Counted from the stretch's first letter, positions 8,824 to 16,266 are shown. The stretch is DNA of 64,000 nucleotides from JAJDYQ01 sp965214035 (GCA_965214035.1 OZ243932.1:1240001-1304000), one strand, 5' to 3'. Notes: generated from the letters alone by a model not told the origin. Numbers and translations: made by a program.

Positions 8824-9498
8824 CTACAGTTCCGCCCATTGACGATAGAGGCTGACATAGACTCGATTGGCACATGCGGTTGCTTCGGCATCGGGGCTAA
8901 TACCCAGCAGTGTTTCCTTGACTATGTACAGATCGTATAGAGTAGCCCGATGCTGTGGATCACGGACCATACTCTGTGCCCAGGTTACTGCTACCAGACG
9001 CTCCCCTGCCGTCACTTCAGTCACTCGATGCAGGTTCCCTGACGGGTAGAGAACCGCATGTCCCGCAGGCAGCTTAACATTCTGCTCGCCGTATCCGGAT
9101 TCAATGATCAACTCACCACCTTCATAGGACTCCGGTGCTGACAGAAATACTGTCACCGAAATATCAGCACGGTACTGCTCGCTCTGTGGTCCCATAACAG
9201 CATCATCGATATGTCGACCATAGGACATACCCACATCGTAGCGCACAAAAAATGCGGACGATAATTTCAACGGCATGGCAGCCGCCTGAAATGTCGGGTG
9301 CTCATAAAGCGTCCCCAGAACAAGCTGATTCAGTCGCGCCGTCAGCTTTTGGTCCGCCCTCATTTCCTCGTTGCGTTTAACCCGCTGCGCATCACGTCCG
9401 GCAGATAGCTTGCCGTCAACAAAGTCAACACCCTTCAACAGTGTTCTGATCTCCTCCAGTACCGTGGAATCAAGTAAGTCGGGTATTATCATCAGCAT
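8824..9498 (-). CDS. PKHD-type Fe(II)/2-oxoglutarate hydroxylase, PiuC/YbiX family
   Basis: A 224-residue member of the Fe(II)-dependent dioxygenase family annotated as PKHD-type hydroxylase (PiuC in Pseudomonas, YbiX in E. coli). The facial triad is H96-x-D98 (YGRHIDDAV) and H157 (NLHRVTEV), with R167 positioned for 2-oxoglutarate. In other bacteria relatives sit near TonB-dependent iron-siderophore receptors and respond to iron; no such receptor is seen here. I chose ATG 9498 because GAGGGAG lies at the right distance and homologues begin with a similar MLxIPDLL; a longer frame to 9579 would run into the upstream gene. The substrate is unknown. Confidence 0.88.
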   Translation of the reverse strand: MLMIIPDLLDSTVLEEIRTLLKGVDFVDGKLSAGRDAQRVKRNEEMRADQKLTARLNQLVLGTLYEHPTFQAAAMPLKLSSAFFVRYDVGMSYGRHIDDAVMGPQSEQYRADISVTVFLSAPESYEGGELIIESGYGEQNVKLPAGHAVLYPSGNLHRVTEVTAGERLVAVTWAQSMVRDPQHRATLYDLYIVKETLLGISPDAEATACANRVYVSLYRQWAEL

Positions 9499-9508
9499 AT
9501 ACACTCCC

Positions 9509-10099
9509 TCAGGCGAAAGACAGCCAGGTCGTTGCGATATACTTTTTTCCTTTTTGCAGCTCAACTGCTCTGTGTTCATGTGTCCAGAACGGGGGAAATA
9601 TCAATAGCTTGCCTCGTTCTGGCCTGACCTTGATCTTCTGATGGAGAAATTCTGTTTCTCCACCACAGCCTCCCACATCATTCAGATACCATAACGCCAC
9701 CAACTGCCGATAACTAAAGTCATGGCTGCCTCCATCAATATGCCAGTGATAATACTCGCCGGGCAGGTAACGCTGTAGATGGTAACCGGTATCCTTAAAG
9801 GGGTTGCAGAAAAAGGAATAGTCTTCACGAAACTCCCGCAAGGTTCGACCCAGAGATGCAAACAGCTGTTTGTCCACGTCCTGCCAGTGTGAGTTTCCAC
9901 TGACAGGAATATCAGTGGTTTTTTTTATGCTGTCATCGGTATCTGCCTGCTGCCCAATACGCCCCGCAATATGCTGATCCGGCGAGTCTTCAAAACGCCG
10001 GACAACTTCATCGCAAAACTCTGACGAAAGTGCCCCGGGTGCTTCAAAGATAAAGCTGCCCTTGCTGATCTCTCGGTAGGCTTTATGACCACATTCCAT
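9509..10099 (-). CDS. 2-oxoglutarate/Fe(II) oxygenase, prolyl-4-hydroxylase-like
   Basis: A 196-residue double-stranded beta-helix oxygenase. H120-x-D122 (EYYHWHIDGG) and H174 in FWTHEHRAVE form the iron site; the lysines in the LQKGKKYIATTW block may hold 2-oxoglutarate. LVALWYLND and GGCGGETEF are typical of the 2OG-FeII_Oxy_3 group, whose members hydroxylate proteins or small molecules. ATG 10099 is preferred to TTG 10105. It lies 10 bp upstream of the PiuC-like gene in the same direction, so the two are probably co-transcribed. A terminator separates it from soxK. The substrate cannot be told from sequence. Confidence 0.82.
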   Translation of the reverse strand: MECGHKAYREISKGSFIFEAPGALSSEFCDEVVRRFEDSPDQHIAGRIGQQADTDDSIKKTTDIPVSGNSHWQDVDKQLFASLGRTLREFREDYSFFCNPFKDTGYHLQRYLPGEYYHWHIDGGSHDFSYRQLVALWYLNDVGGCGGETEFLHQKIKVRPERGKLLIFPPFWTHEHRAVELQKGKKYIATTWLSFA

Positions 10100-10120
10100 A
10101 GCCAATCAAGCCGGCAGATA

Positions 10121-10159
10121 TAAAAAAAGCCCCGCACTACATCGGGAAGGTACGGAGCT
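10121..10159 (-). terminator. Rho-independent terminator downstream of soxK
   Basis: On the minus strand a 10-bp stem, AGCUCCGUAC paired with GUGCGGGGCU (two G-U pairs), is closed by a 12-base loop and followed immediately by seven U. It lies 40-70 bp after the soxK stop and before the oxygenase gene, so it should end the soxX-soxA-soxK transcript. Confidence 0.8.
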
Positions 10160-10196
10160 TAAATCAAGTACCACAGGGGAGGTACTCGGAGCACAA

Positions 10197-10538
10197 TCAA
10201 TGGCGAGGGCCAGCGCTCTTTTGGTTCATAGCCTGCTGATAGCCCTGCTCACCTTGATCTTTAGCCATTTCAGCATATTTGATGGCATTATCGTAATCAC
10301 CTTTGGCGGCATAACATTCCGCAGCATGGAGAATGCTCATCTTTTTATCGCCACATTGGATAAATTTGGACTTTTTACCACGTGCGTCACGCCACTCACC
10401 GCCTGCTGCCAGAGCCTTGTCATTAGCAGCAACTGCTTCGGCATGAAGCTTTTTGTAGGCCGCCTCATCTGCCAGAGCGAATGAAGAAAAGCCAATGGAA
10501 AGTACGACAACAAGTACAATGCCTGAAAATTGTTTCAT
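10197..10538 (-). CDS. soxK: SoxXA-binding protein SoxK
   Basis: A 113-residue exported protein: signal peptide to about residue 23 (FALA-DEAAY), then GGEWRD at 46-51 and two helices ending in GEQGYQQAM. The GGEWRD-to-GY pattern is the hallmark of the small SoxXA-binding protein that raises thiosulfate oxidation by the SoxXA cytochrome. Most copies carry the helices with KAG-like repeats; here AAKGDYDNAIKYAE fills that part. An extra short insertion, with two cysteines (in IQCGDKK and AECYAAK), separates GGEWRD from the helix, which may form a disulfide. It follows soxA by 15 bp and is closed by a strong terminator. Confidence 0.85.
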   Translation of the reverse strand: MKQFSGIVLVVVLSIGFSSFALADEAAYKKLHAEAVAANDKALAAGGEWRDARGKKSKFIQCGDKKMSILHAAECYAAKGDYDNAIKYAEMAKDQGEQGYQQAMNQKSAGPRH

Positions 10539-10553
10539 TACATATCCTCCTGA

Positions 10554-11408
10554 TTATTCACGATAATCCGGTGCTTCAATGGTCAAACCATTGGACATGG
10601 ATGCGTGGAAGTACTCCAAATTGGAATACTTTTCACCATGTGCCTTGAATGACTTGGCCCGAACCTGCTCGTTACAACCACCATAGCGACGGTGCAGTGT
10701 TCCAAAACCATCTCCTCCAGACCGAGCCCACTTGCCGCGCCAAACCGGGAAGTGTGTAGTATGCCCACGGACCGGGGAAAGCAAATTACCACGTGCATAC
10801 AAGCCCGATTGGTAAACATGGCAGTCAGCACAGGACAGGTTCAACTGCCCCCGCTTGGCATAAAAGAACTGACGGCCTGCTTCATAAGCCGCAACCGCAT
10901 CGGGATCATCCTGGGGCACAACAACATTGATTGTCTGACCATTGGCCTGACTTGCCAGCCAGGCAGAGAAGTAGGCAATCTTGCCTTTTTTAGCCTTGAA
11001 TGGCTCCTCGCCATTGGCTTCCTGGCACTGAATAATGTTGCCTTCAAGAGTCTCAACCTTCTTGTCACGGGCATTCCAGTGAGGGAAACGATTACGAATC
11101 TTGGAAGGATCACCACCAAAACAGGAGACCCAAGTATTACCATTCTTGAACGGCGTATTCCAGATTTCCTCACCAATGGCCAGATGATCTTCGTATGGCG
11201 GGAAATCCCGCATGGATTCCCAGTTGATACGCTTATCTTCGCTCAATGAATATGCGCCATTAACCATATCCTCGTCTTTAACATCTGGCCATCTCTCGGC
11301 AAAGTAAGCCTTGAGCGCCGCGATATCTTCCGCCTGTGTGGTGGCAAAAGCCGACCCTACACCGAGCGAAAGACTTACAGCCAGTGCTATCAAAATAATT
11401 TTTTTCAT
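10554..11408 (-). CDS. soxA: Sulfur-oxidation diheme-family cytochrome SoxA, monoheme type
   Basis: SoxA joins thiosulfate to the SoxYZ carrier in the periplasm, as part of the SoxXA cytochrome. The start at ATG 11408 (GGAGAGGG upstream) gives a 284-residue precursor with a signal peptide ending at about residue 22. Only one heme site, C193-A-D-C196-H197, is present. In place of the N-terminal heme there are two lone cysteines, C96 and C128, as in monoheme SoxA proteins where they form a disulfide. C245 (RYGGCN) is the expected axial cysteine that carries the persulfide in the active site. The gene lies between soxX and soxK; soxYZ and soxB are not in the window. Confidence 0.94.
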   Translation of the reverse strand: MKKIILIALAVSLSLGVGSAFATTQAEDIAALKAYFAERWPDVKDEDMVNGAYSLSEDKRINWESMRDFPPYEDHLAIGEEIWNTPFKNGNTWVSCFGGDPSKIRNRFPHWNARDKKVETLEGNIIQCQEANGEEPFKAKKGKIAYFSAWLASQANGQTINVVVPQDDPDAVAAYEAGRQFFYAKRGQLNLSCADCHVYQSGLYARGNLLSPVRGHTTHFPVWRGKWARSGGDGFGTLHRRYGGCNEQVRAKSFKAHGEKYSNLEYFHASMSNGLTIEAPDYRE

Positions 11409-11427
11409 CGTATTGCCCTCTCCTTGT

Positions 11428-11790
11428 TTATAAACTGTGAACAAATTCGGTAATCGCATCGATTTCACTCTCGGTGAGCACTCCATGCTTTCCAAAAGGA
11501 GGCATCATGGTATGCGGATTACGCTTTGTCATATCCCAGATATCGGCCCGCAACTTCGCTTTGTCCGGGAAACGCGCTTTCATGGCAATAAGGGGCGGAC
11601 CAATATTACCCATTAAAGTACCGCCGGCCATCTGGTGGCATGTAAGACAATTCCCTTTCTTACGATCAAAGGAAATCTCTTTCCCTCTAGCCATCAGTTC
11701 TTCATCTGCCGATGCCAGAGGCACACTAATGCCTGAGATCGCCGTCATAACAACAAACATCATGACGGGCAGTTTGCCTTTTAATTTCAT
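11428..11790 (-). CDS. soxX: Sulfur-oxidation monoheme cytochrome SoxX
   Basis: The 120-residue precursor has a signal peptide ending at ASA-DEE (about residue 28) and one heme-binding site, C48-L-T-C51-H52. A methionine in the TMMPPFGKHG loop (residues 94-103) is the probable sixth ligand. SoxX takes the electrons released when SoxA couples thiosulfate to SoxYZ and passes them to the respiratory chain. ATG 11790, with GGAGG about 10 bp upstream, is preferred to an earlier GTG/ATG because it gives a clean signal peptide. It is first in the soxX-soxA-soxK cluster. Heme attachment would depend on the ccm operon at 17-24 kb. Confidence 0.93.
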   Translation of the reverse strand: MKLKGKLPVMMFVVMTAISGISVPLASADEELMARGKEISFDRKKGNCLTCHQMAGGTLMGNIGPPLIAMKARFPDKAKLRADIWDMTKRNPHTMMPPFGKHGVLTESEIDAITEFVHSL

Positions 11791-11841
11791 ACTTCTCAAT
11801 CCTCCTGTGAAAATACAGCTTCGGGCCATTCCCTTCGCCAC

Positions 11842-12090
11842 TTTATGGGCAGATTATCAGAAGCCTGACAACCGGGTGAAGCTGCCGGAATATGGAATTA
11901 CCCTATCCGGCTTTTGTTATACATTCTCCACCAAGTGTCCTGATGATCTGCTTACTCATAATAAACTTTACACCATGTCAAAAAAAATTCAAACAACCAG
12001 AGAACTGTTTTTTTATATTGATATAAAATTCCTGAATGCTGACGCAGCATTCCATCGTCAACACAAAGTCAAACAGTCAGGATAATCTAT
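11842..12090. other. Gap between bepA and soxX
   Basis: This gap holds the bepA terminator (12021-12052). A TTGACA (complement of 11976-11981) could be the -35 box of a soxX promoter, but no good -10 box is at the right distance. There is also an imperfect hairpin with arms GCCGGA (11884-11889) and TCCGGC (11906-11911) that would lie in the soxX leader. I see no gene here. Confidence 0.4.
12021..12052 (-). terminator. Probable rho-independent terminator of bepA
   Basis: A perfect 8-bp stem, GAATGCTG and CAGCATTC, closed by three bases, is followed on the minus strand by AGGAATTTTATAT. The U-tract is short and interrupted, so efficiency is uncertain. It lies about 40 bp beyond the bepA stop. 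Confidence 0.5.
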
Positions 12091-13542
12091 TTATTCGACT
12101 TCTCCTCCCGGGTCACCCTGCTGTTGACCTTTCAGCTCCCTTAGTCGTGCCCGCAACCCCGACTCTTCATGGTAGTCGTCTATCGGATTACCAAGGGCCG
12201 TTTCAATGTGCGAAATCGCCTTGTCCGTTTCGTCGCTGGCAAGGAAATACTCGGCCATATAGGCATGTGATTGAGCATTGTCTCCGACAACCTTGGCGGT
12301 ACGCGCCAACAGCTTATATATGTCAGGATCACCCGGTCGGAATATGATATATTCTTCAAGCATATCCTGCGCAGATGCCGCCCTGCCGGCATCGATCAAC
12401 ATACGTGCATACTCCAGCGCTACAATATGATCCGCCGGGTAGCGATTGCGCAGCGCCTGCATGATTTGCAATGCCTGCTCGTCCTGCCCCTGTCTAAGCT
12501 GAATATCTGCCTTTAACAGTTCAAGATACTTACTGGAACCAAATCGTTGAATTGCAATATCAAGCTGACGGGCCGCTTTACGAAACTGACTGCCTTCCAG
12601 CAAAGCCAGAACCAGAGCATAGCGATCCATCAGCTCATCGCTTGTCTGCTCCGCATCAAGCACACTCTCTATATCGGCAGCCAGCTGACGGGGCGTCTCA
12701 TTTGTGAGCACACGCAATCTGGCTCGAACCAGACGATACACTTCTGAATCAGTCGGCGTAACAGCGGAATACCTTTCTGCCCGGGCACGAGCTTCAGCAA
12801 TCCTTGTCTCGTAAACCGGGTGGGTACTCAGATACTCCAGCGGAGCACCGCCGCGCAGGCGTGACTGGCGCTGCATTTTCTCAAACAGCGTCGCCATGCC
12901 GTCTGCAACGAAACCGGAACGCGCCAGCAAATCGATACCCACTCTGTCGGCCTCATGCTCATGCTTGCGTGTAAAATTAATACGGGATTGCGCAGAAACA
13001 GCACCAGCCGCGACAACGGCTGCCTCTCCAGCTTCACCACCAATGAAAACCCCGGCAATCATGGCTGCTAACAAAGGAGTGGACATCGTGCTATTATGAG
13101 AAAATGACCGAGCCAGATGCCGCTGTGTGACATGGGATATTTCGTGCGCCACTACAGCAGCCAGCTCACTTTCATTTTCCGTCGTCAGAATCAAGCCGCT
13201 ATTAAAGACAAGATATCCGCCTGGCAGGGCAAAAGCATTAATGGCGTTATCATCAACCACAAAAAGCTGAAAGTCATGTAATGCCGCATCGGCATGTTCC
13301 AGTAATCTGTAGCCCAGATCGCTCATGTACTCTTTCACAATCAGATCATCAACGATGGTCTGTTGTCTTCGCACCTGTCGCATCACCTCTGCGCCAAGTT
13401 CTTTTTCTCTGGTGATGGAAAGCGTGCTATCGGCCGGATCGCCCAGATCCGGAAGCCGAATCGGATCAGCCTGCACCGAAAGCACAACAAGTAGATAGCC
13501 GACCATGGCCGATATCGCCCGCCTTAATCCAGATATTGTCAT
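12091..13542 (-). CDS. bepA: Periplasmic M48 metalloprotease with TPR repeats, BepA (YfgC)
   Basis: BepA is a chaperone and protease that helps insert or removes outer-membrane proteins such as LptD. The 483-residue precursor has a signal peptide (residues 1-25), the zinc motif HEISH at 133-137, the third zinc ligand in EADR (197-200), and a C-terminal half of TPR helices from about residue 270. NAFALPGGYLVFNSGL is the usual M48 edge strand. The length matches E. coli BepA (487). It is leftward and transcribed alone, with its own terminator downstream. A quality-control protease would suit a cell that must export a 5020-residue barrel protein, but that link is inference. Confidence 0.92.
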   Translation of the reverse strand: MTISGLRRAISAMVGYLLVVLSVQADPIRLPDLGDPADSTLSITREKELGAEVMRQVRRQQTIVDDLIVKEYMSDLGYRLLEHADAALHDFQLFVVDDNAINAFALPGGYLVFNSGLILTTENESELAAVVAHEISHVTQRHLARSFSHNSTMSTPLLAAMIAGVFIGGEAGEAAVVAAGAVSAQSRINFTRKHEHEADRVGIDLLARSGFVADGMATLFEKMQRQSRLRGGAPLEYLSTHPVYETRIAEARARAERYSAVTPTDSEVYRLVRARLRVLTNETPRQLAADIESVLDAEQTSDELMDRYALVLALLEGSQFRKAARQLDIAIQRFGSSKYLELLKADIQLRQGQDEQALQIMQALRNRYPADHIVALEYARMLIDAGRAASAQDMLEEYIIFRPGDPDIYKLLARTAKVVGDNAQSHAYMAEYFLASDETDKAISHIETALGNPIDDYHEESGLRARLRELKGQQQGDPGGEVE

Positions 13543-13739
13543 GCCTGTTTTCTATCCCTTTGTATATATCGGACACTACCCGATATGGTGAGTTGTTGCT
13601 CCCGGGCGAACATGTGACAATCTGCGCATCGGGTTGAACTTAGCACCAGCACACTGACACAGTATGCCGGTCATGGCAAAGCAATTCGGCATTACACACA
13701 CATGTTTTGTATCCAAGGATATTTTAAGAAAGCTCTAAC

Positions 13740-13769
13740 TTGACAAAGTTTCCTTAACAATCCGATAAC
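13740..13769 (+). promoter_or_regulatory. Sigma-70-like promoter for the 64-residue gene
   Basis: A perfect TTGACA at 13740-13745 is followed after 18 bp by GATAAC at 13764-13769, which matches TATAAT at four of six positions. The start codon is about 55 bp further, with AAAGG ahead of it. The rest of the 13543-13825 gap shows no other clear signal. Confidence 0.6.
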
Positions 13770-13825
13770 ATACTCAAATTGTGATACAGAGCATATTGGC
13801 ATCATAGTAAACAAAGGTAACAGAA

Positions 13826-14020
13826 ATGGATAAAACCTATTACGACTTCACAATCAAAATGGAAAAAGCCGGCGTTGACGACGAATACATACAGGGATGG
13901 CAAATGGGCTATCTTGACATGCCGGACCGCGAAGAACAGCGCATCACCGAGGCATGGTCTGCCGGTAAGGAAGATGGTGCCGCAAAAAACATGGGTAACT
14001 ATACAAATTATATCAAATAA
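13826..14020 (+). CDS. Small acidic protein of unknown function, 64 residues
   Basis: ATG 13826 follows AAAGGTAACAGAA, a fair ribosome-binding site, and a promoter lies 57 bp upstream. The chain is charged and soluble, without signal peptide or cysteine. It contains two similar motifs, IQGWQMGYLD (residues 22-31) and TEAWSAGKEDG (41-51), each an aromatic-x-x-G-x-x-D pattern. That loosely recalls the paired glycine-aromatic helices of ribosome modulation factor, but the similarity is too short to assign a function. The gene is isolated between bepA (divergent) and the triplicated genes (convergent). Confidence 0.6.
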   Translation: MDKTYYDFTIKMEKAGVDDEYIQGWQMGYLDMPDREEQRITEAWSAGKEDGAAKNMGNYTNYIK

Positions 14021-14205
14021 TTCAGACTGGCCTGATAACCGGACGGTAGTACATTCAGAGGCCTATAAGTGCAAAGCGCAGAAAGACCTTACTATCGGTC
14101 TGACTGCCATACCCACAGGAGACTGAGAGCAGCTTCCATGCGGCTAAAGACCATCGGCTGCATGCCTGCGTACCCCTGACCGTCCCTGAAATATTTTCAC
14201 CATAT
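14021..14205. other. Short gap after the 64-residue gene
   Basis: This is a 185-bp convergent gap. It contains weak inverted repeats such as AAAGACC with GGTCTG near 14090-14103 but no T-tract. I see no gene or clear terminator. Confidence 0.3.
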
Positions 14206-14835
14206 TCAATGAAATGGCGTTGCCGGCGTGGTCTCAATCAAGTCACCTTTACGTTGCAACACAGTCACACCCTGATCGAGTGCAGACTGTATGGTTTCAT
14301 CATCCAGATGAAAAGCAGCCAGCCCCAGATGCATCCGGTGCTCCTTGTACAATGGAAACAGGGGCTTGAAATGAGCCGCCTTTTTGTCAATAAGGGTTTT
14401 CAGATCATTGGGGTGCGCCTTGTATTTGACTTCGATAATAAACACATCCTGACCATTCAACAGCACGATATCGTACTCATCCTGAATGCCCTGTCGGTTA
14501 CCGGCGAGGTTTTTATAAACAAAATCAAAATGGATGCCGCGCAGCACCGGGTCATGCCCGAGCGAATTGAAGTAAAATGCTTCGGCGACTACACCTTGAT
14601 TATTGGCGACACCGCCGTACATGGTGGCCAGCTTGTCCAGCCGGGCATCCGTCTTGGCCAGCTGCGCATCCGTTTTAGCCAGCTGCGTATCCGTTTTAGC
14701 CAGCTGCGCATCCGTTTTGGCCAGTTGCGCATCCGTTTTGGCCAGTTGCGCATCCGTCTTGACCAGTTGCTCGTCAGTCTTGCGTTGAGCCAATGCCAGG
14801 CTGGCTACCAGTTCTTTGAGTTCTTGATCGGTCAT
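14206..14835 (-). CDS. PD-(D/E)XK nuclease-like protein with heptad coiled coil, tandem copy 1 (7 heptads)
   Basis: A 209-residue protein in two parts. Residues 19-67 are seven heptads of the form K-T-D-A-Q-L-A, predicted to make a coiled coil that would set the oligomer. The rest is a compact domain with a D...E-x-K pattern, EYDIVLLNGQDVFIIEVKY, the core of the PD-(D/E)XK nuclease superfamily. Similar coiled-coil-plus-nuclease-fold proteins are widespread, often in several copies, in sulfur bacteria and cyanobacteria; their function is not known to me. Apart from the heptads it is nearly identical to the next two genes. It is the last of the three in transcription order and has its own upstream copy of the spacer. 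Confidence 0.75.
   Translation of the reverse strand: MTDQELKELVASLALAQRKTDEQLVKTDAQLAKTDAQLAKTDAQLAKTDTQLAKTDAQLAKTDARLDKLATMYGGVANNQGVVAEAFYFNSLGHDPVLRGIHFDFVYKNLAGNRQGIQDEYDIVLLNGQDVFIIEVKYKAHPNDLKTLIDKKAAHFKPLFPLYKEHRMHLGLAAFHLDDETIQSALDQGVTVLQRKGDLIETTPATPFH
14635..14781 (-). repeat. 21-bp coding repeats, copy 1 (7 units)
   Basis: Seven in-frame 21-bp units encode the heptads KTDEQLV, four KTDAQLA, one KTDTQLA and a final KTDARLD. The units are similar enough to allow slippage or unequal recombination; a change by whole units keeps the reading frame. Confidence 0.85.
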
Positions 14836-14954
14836 TGTCTGTTGCTTACAGGGTATCTGTGATAAGGGATATTATACACGCGGACACCAAGTGATCACCT
14901 GTAAGAAAACCGGTTGGTTCCAAACCGCTATCGACGATCCGGCGCAATGATGGT

Positions 14955-15521
14955 TCAATGAAATGGCGTTGCCGGCGTGGTCTCAATCAAGTCACCTTTA
15001 CGTTGCAGCACAGTCACACCCTGATCGAGTGCAGACTGTATGGTTTCATCATCCAGATGAAAAGCAGCCAGCCCCAGATGCATCCGGTGCTCCTTGTACA
15101 ATGGAAACAGGGGCTTGAAATGAGCCGCCTTTTTGTCAATAAGGGTTTTCAGATCATTGGGGTGCGCCTTGTATTTGACTTCGATAATAAACACATCCTG
15201 ACCATTCAACAGCACGATATCGTACTCATCCTGAATGCCCTGTCGGTTACCGGCGAGGTTTTTATAAACAAAATCAAAATGGATGCCGCGCAGCACCGGG
15301 TCATGCCCGAGCGAATTGAAGTAAAATGCTTCGGCGACTACACCTTGATTATTGGCGACACCGCCGTACATGGTGGCCAGCTTGTCCAGCCGGGCATCCG
15401 TCTTGGCCAGCTGCGCATCCGTTTTAGCCAGTTGCGCATCCGTCTTGACCAGTTGCTCGTCAGTCTTGCGTTGAGCCAATGCCAGGCTCGCTACCAGTTC
15501 TTTGAGTTCTTGATCGGTCAT
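14955..15521 (-). CDS. PD-(D/E)XK nuclease-like protein with heptad coiled coil, tandem copy 2 (4 heptads)
   Basis: At 188 residues this is the shortest of the three copies. Four heptads occupy residues 19-46 and the rest equals copy 1 residue for residue. The candidate catalytic residues are D101, E114 and K116, with E64 as a possible extra acidic ligand. Upstream, within the duplicated spacer, the minus strand carries GTGTATAATA, a perfect -10 box, and a palindrome GTGATCAC about 20 bp before it, which could be an operator. No strong -35 box is seen. Whether the protein cuts DNA is untested. Confidence 0.75.
   Translation of the reverse strand: MTDQELKELVASLALAQRKTDEQLVKTDAQLAKTDAQLAKTDARLDKLATMYGGVANNQGVVAEAFYFNSLGHDPVLRGIHFDFVYKNLAGNRQGIQDEYDIVLLNGQDVFIIEVKYKAHPNDLKTLIDKKAAHFKPLFPLYKEHRMHLGLAAFHLDDETIQSALDQGVTVLQRKGDLIETTPATPFH
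15384..15467 (-). repeat. 21-bp coding repeats, copy 2 (4 units)
   Basis: Four in-frame 21-bp units, encoding KTDEQLV, two KTDAQLA and KTDARLD. This is the shortest of the three arrays. Confidence 0.85.
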
Positions 15522-15640
15522 TGTCTGTTGCTTACAGGGTATCTGTGATAAGGGGTATTATACACGCGGACACCAAGTGATCACCTGTAAGAAAACCGGT
15601 TGGTTCCAAACCGCTATCGACGATCCGGCGCAATGATGGT

Positions 15641-16228
15641 TCAATGAAATGGCGTTGCCGGCGTGGTCTCAATCAAGTCACCTTTACGTTGCAGCACAGT
15701 CACACCCTGATCGAGTGCAGACTGTATGGTTTCATCATCCAGATGAAAAGCAGCCAGCCCCAGATGCATCCGGTGCTCCTTGTACAATGGAAACAGGGGC
15801 TTGAAATGAGCCGCCTTTTTGTCAATAAGGGTTTTCAGATCATTGGGGTGCGCCTTGTATTTGACTTCGATAATAAACACATCCTGACCATTCAACAGCA
15901 CGATATCGTACTCATCCTGAATGCCCTGTCGGTTACCGGCGAGGTTTTTATAAACAAAATCAAAATGGATGCCGCGCAGCACCGGGTCATGCCCGAGCGA
16001 ATTGAAGTAAAATGCTTCAGCGACTGCACCTTGATTATTGGCGACACCGCCGTACATGGTGGCCAGCTTGTCCAGCCGGGCATCCGTTTTGGCCAGCTGC
16101 GCATCCGTTTTGGCCAGTTGCGCATCCGTTTTGGCCAGCTGCGCATCCGTCTTGACCAGTTGCTCGTCAGTCTTGCGTTGAGCCAATGCCAAGCTGGCTA
16201 CCAGTTCTTTGAGTTCACAGTCGGTCAT
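15641..16228 (-). CDS. PD-(D/E)XK nuclease-like protein with heptad coiled coil, tandem copy 3 (5 heptads)
   Basis: This 195-residue, first-transcribed copy has five heptads (residues 19-53). It differs from the other two by single residues: MTDCELK for MTDQELK, and GAVAEAF for GVVAEAF. Its upstream region is not the duplicated spacer. Thirty bases before the start codon a TATAATAT (complement of 16259-16266) remains, but beyond it lies an inserted 189-bp element, so the natural -35 region has been moved away. The gene may be silenced or driven from the insert. Fold and motif evidence are as for copy 2. Confidence 0.75.
   Translation of the reverse strand: MTDCELKELVASLALAQRKTDEQLVKTDAQLAKTDAQLAKTDAQLAKTDARLDKLATMYGGVANNQGAVAEAFYFNSLGHDPVLRGIHFDFVYKNLAGNRQGIQDEYDIVLLNGQDVFIIEVKYKAHPNDLKTLIDKKAAHFKPLFPLYKEHRMHLGLAAFHLDDETIQSALDQGVTVLQRKGDLIETTPATPFH
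16070..16174 (-). repeat. 21-bp coding repeats, copy 3 (5 units)
   Basis: Five in-frame 21-bp units, encoding KTDEQLV, three KTDAQLA and KTDARLD. This array is intermediate in length between copies 1 and 2. Confidence 0.85.
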
Positions 16229-16258
16229 CTTCTATTAGTCAGACATCCAGGGCAGGGG

Positions 16259-16266
16259 ATATTATA
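16259..16266. repeat. Left 8-bp target-site duplication ATATTATA
   Basis: ATATTATA directly before the left end of the MITE-like element is repeated at 16456-16463 directly after the right end. The undisturbed sequence GGGATATTATACA survives in the paralogous spacer near 14867-14879. Confidence 0.85.

Larger units (their letters stand above)
14206..15640. repeat. Tandem duplication: two full units of gene plus upstream spacer
   Basis: Units 14206-14954 (749 bp) and 14955-15640 (686 bp) each hold one nuclease-like gene and the 119-bp region upstream of it. They match almost base for base; the 63-bp length difference is exactly three 21-bp heptad units. A third gene copy (15641-16228) continues the series but its upstream region diverges just beyond the start codon, so it marks the original left-over junction. 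Confidence 0.9.

Noticed and set aside
10692..11249. A 185-codon plus-strand frame over soxA
   Set aside because: SoxA with its CADCH heme site is certain on the minus strand.
14635..16174. CRISPR-like periodicity
   Set aside because: The 21-bp units have no spacers, lie in frame and encode a coiled coil.
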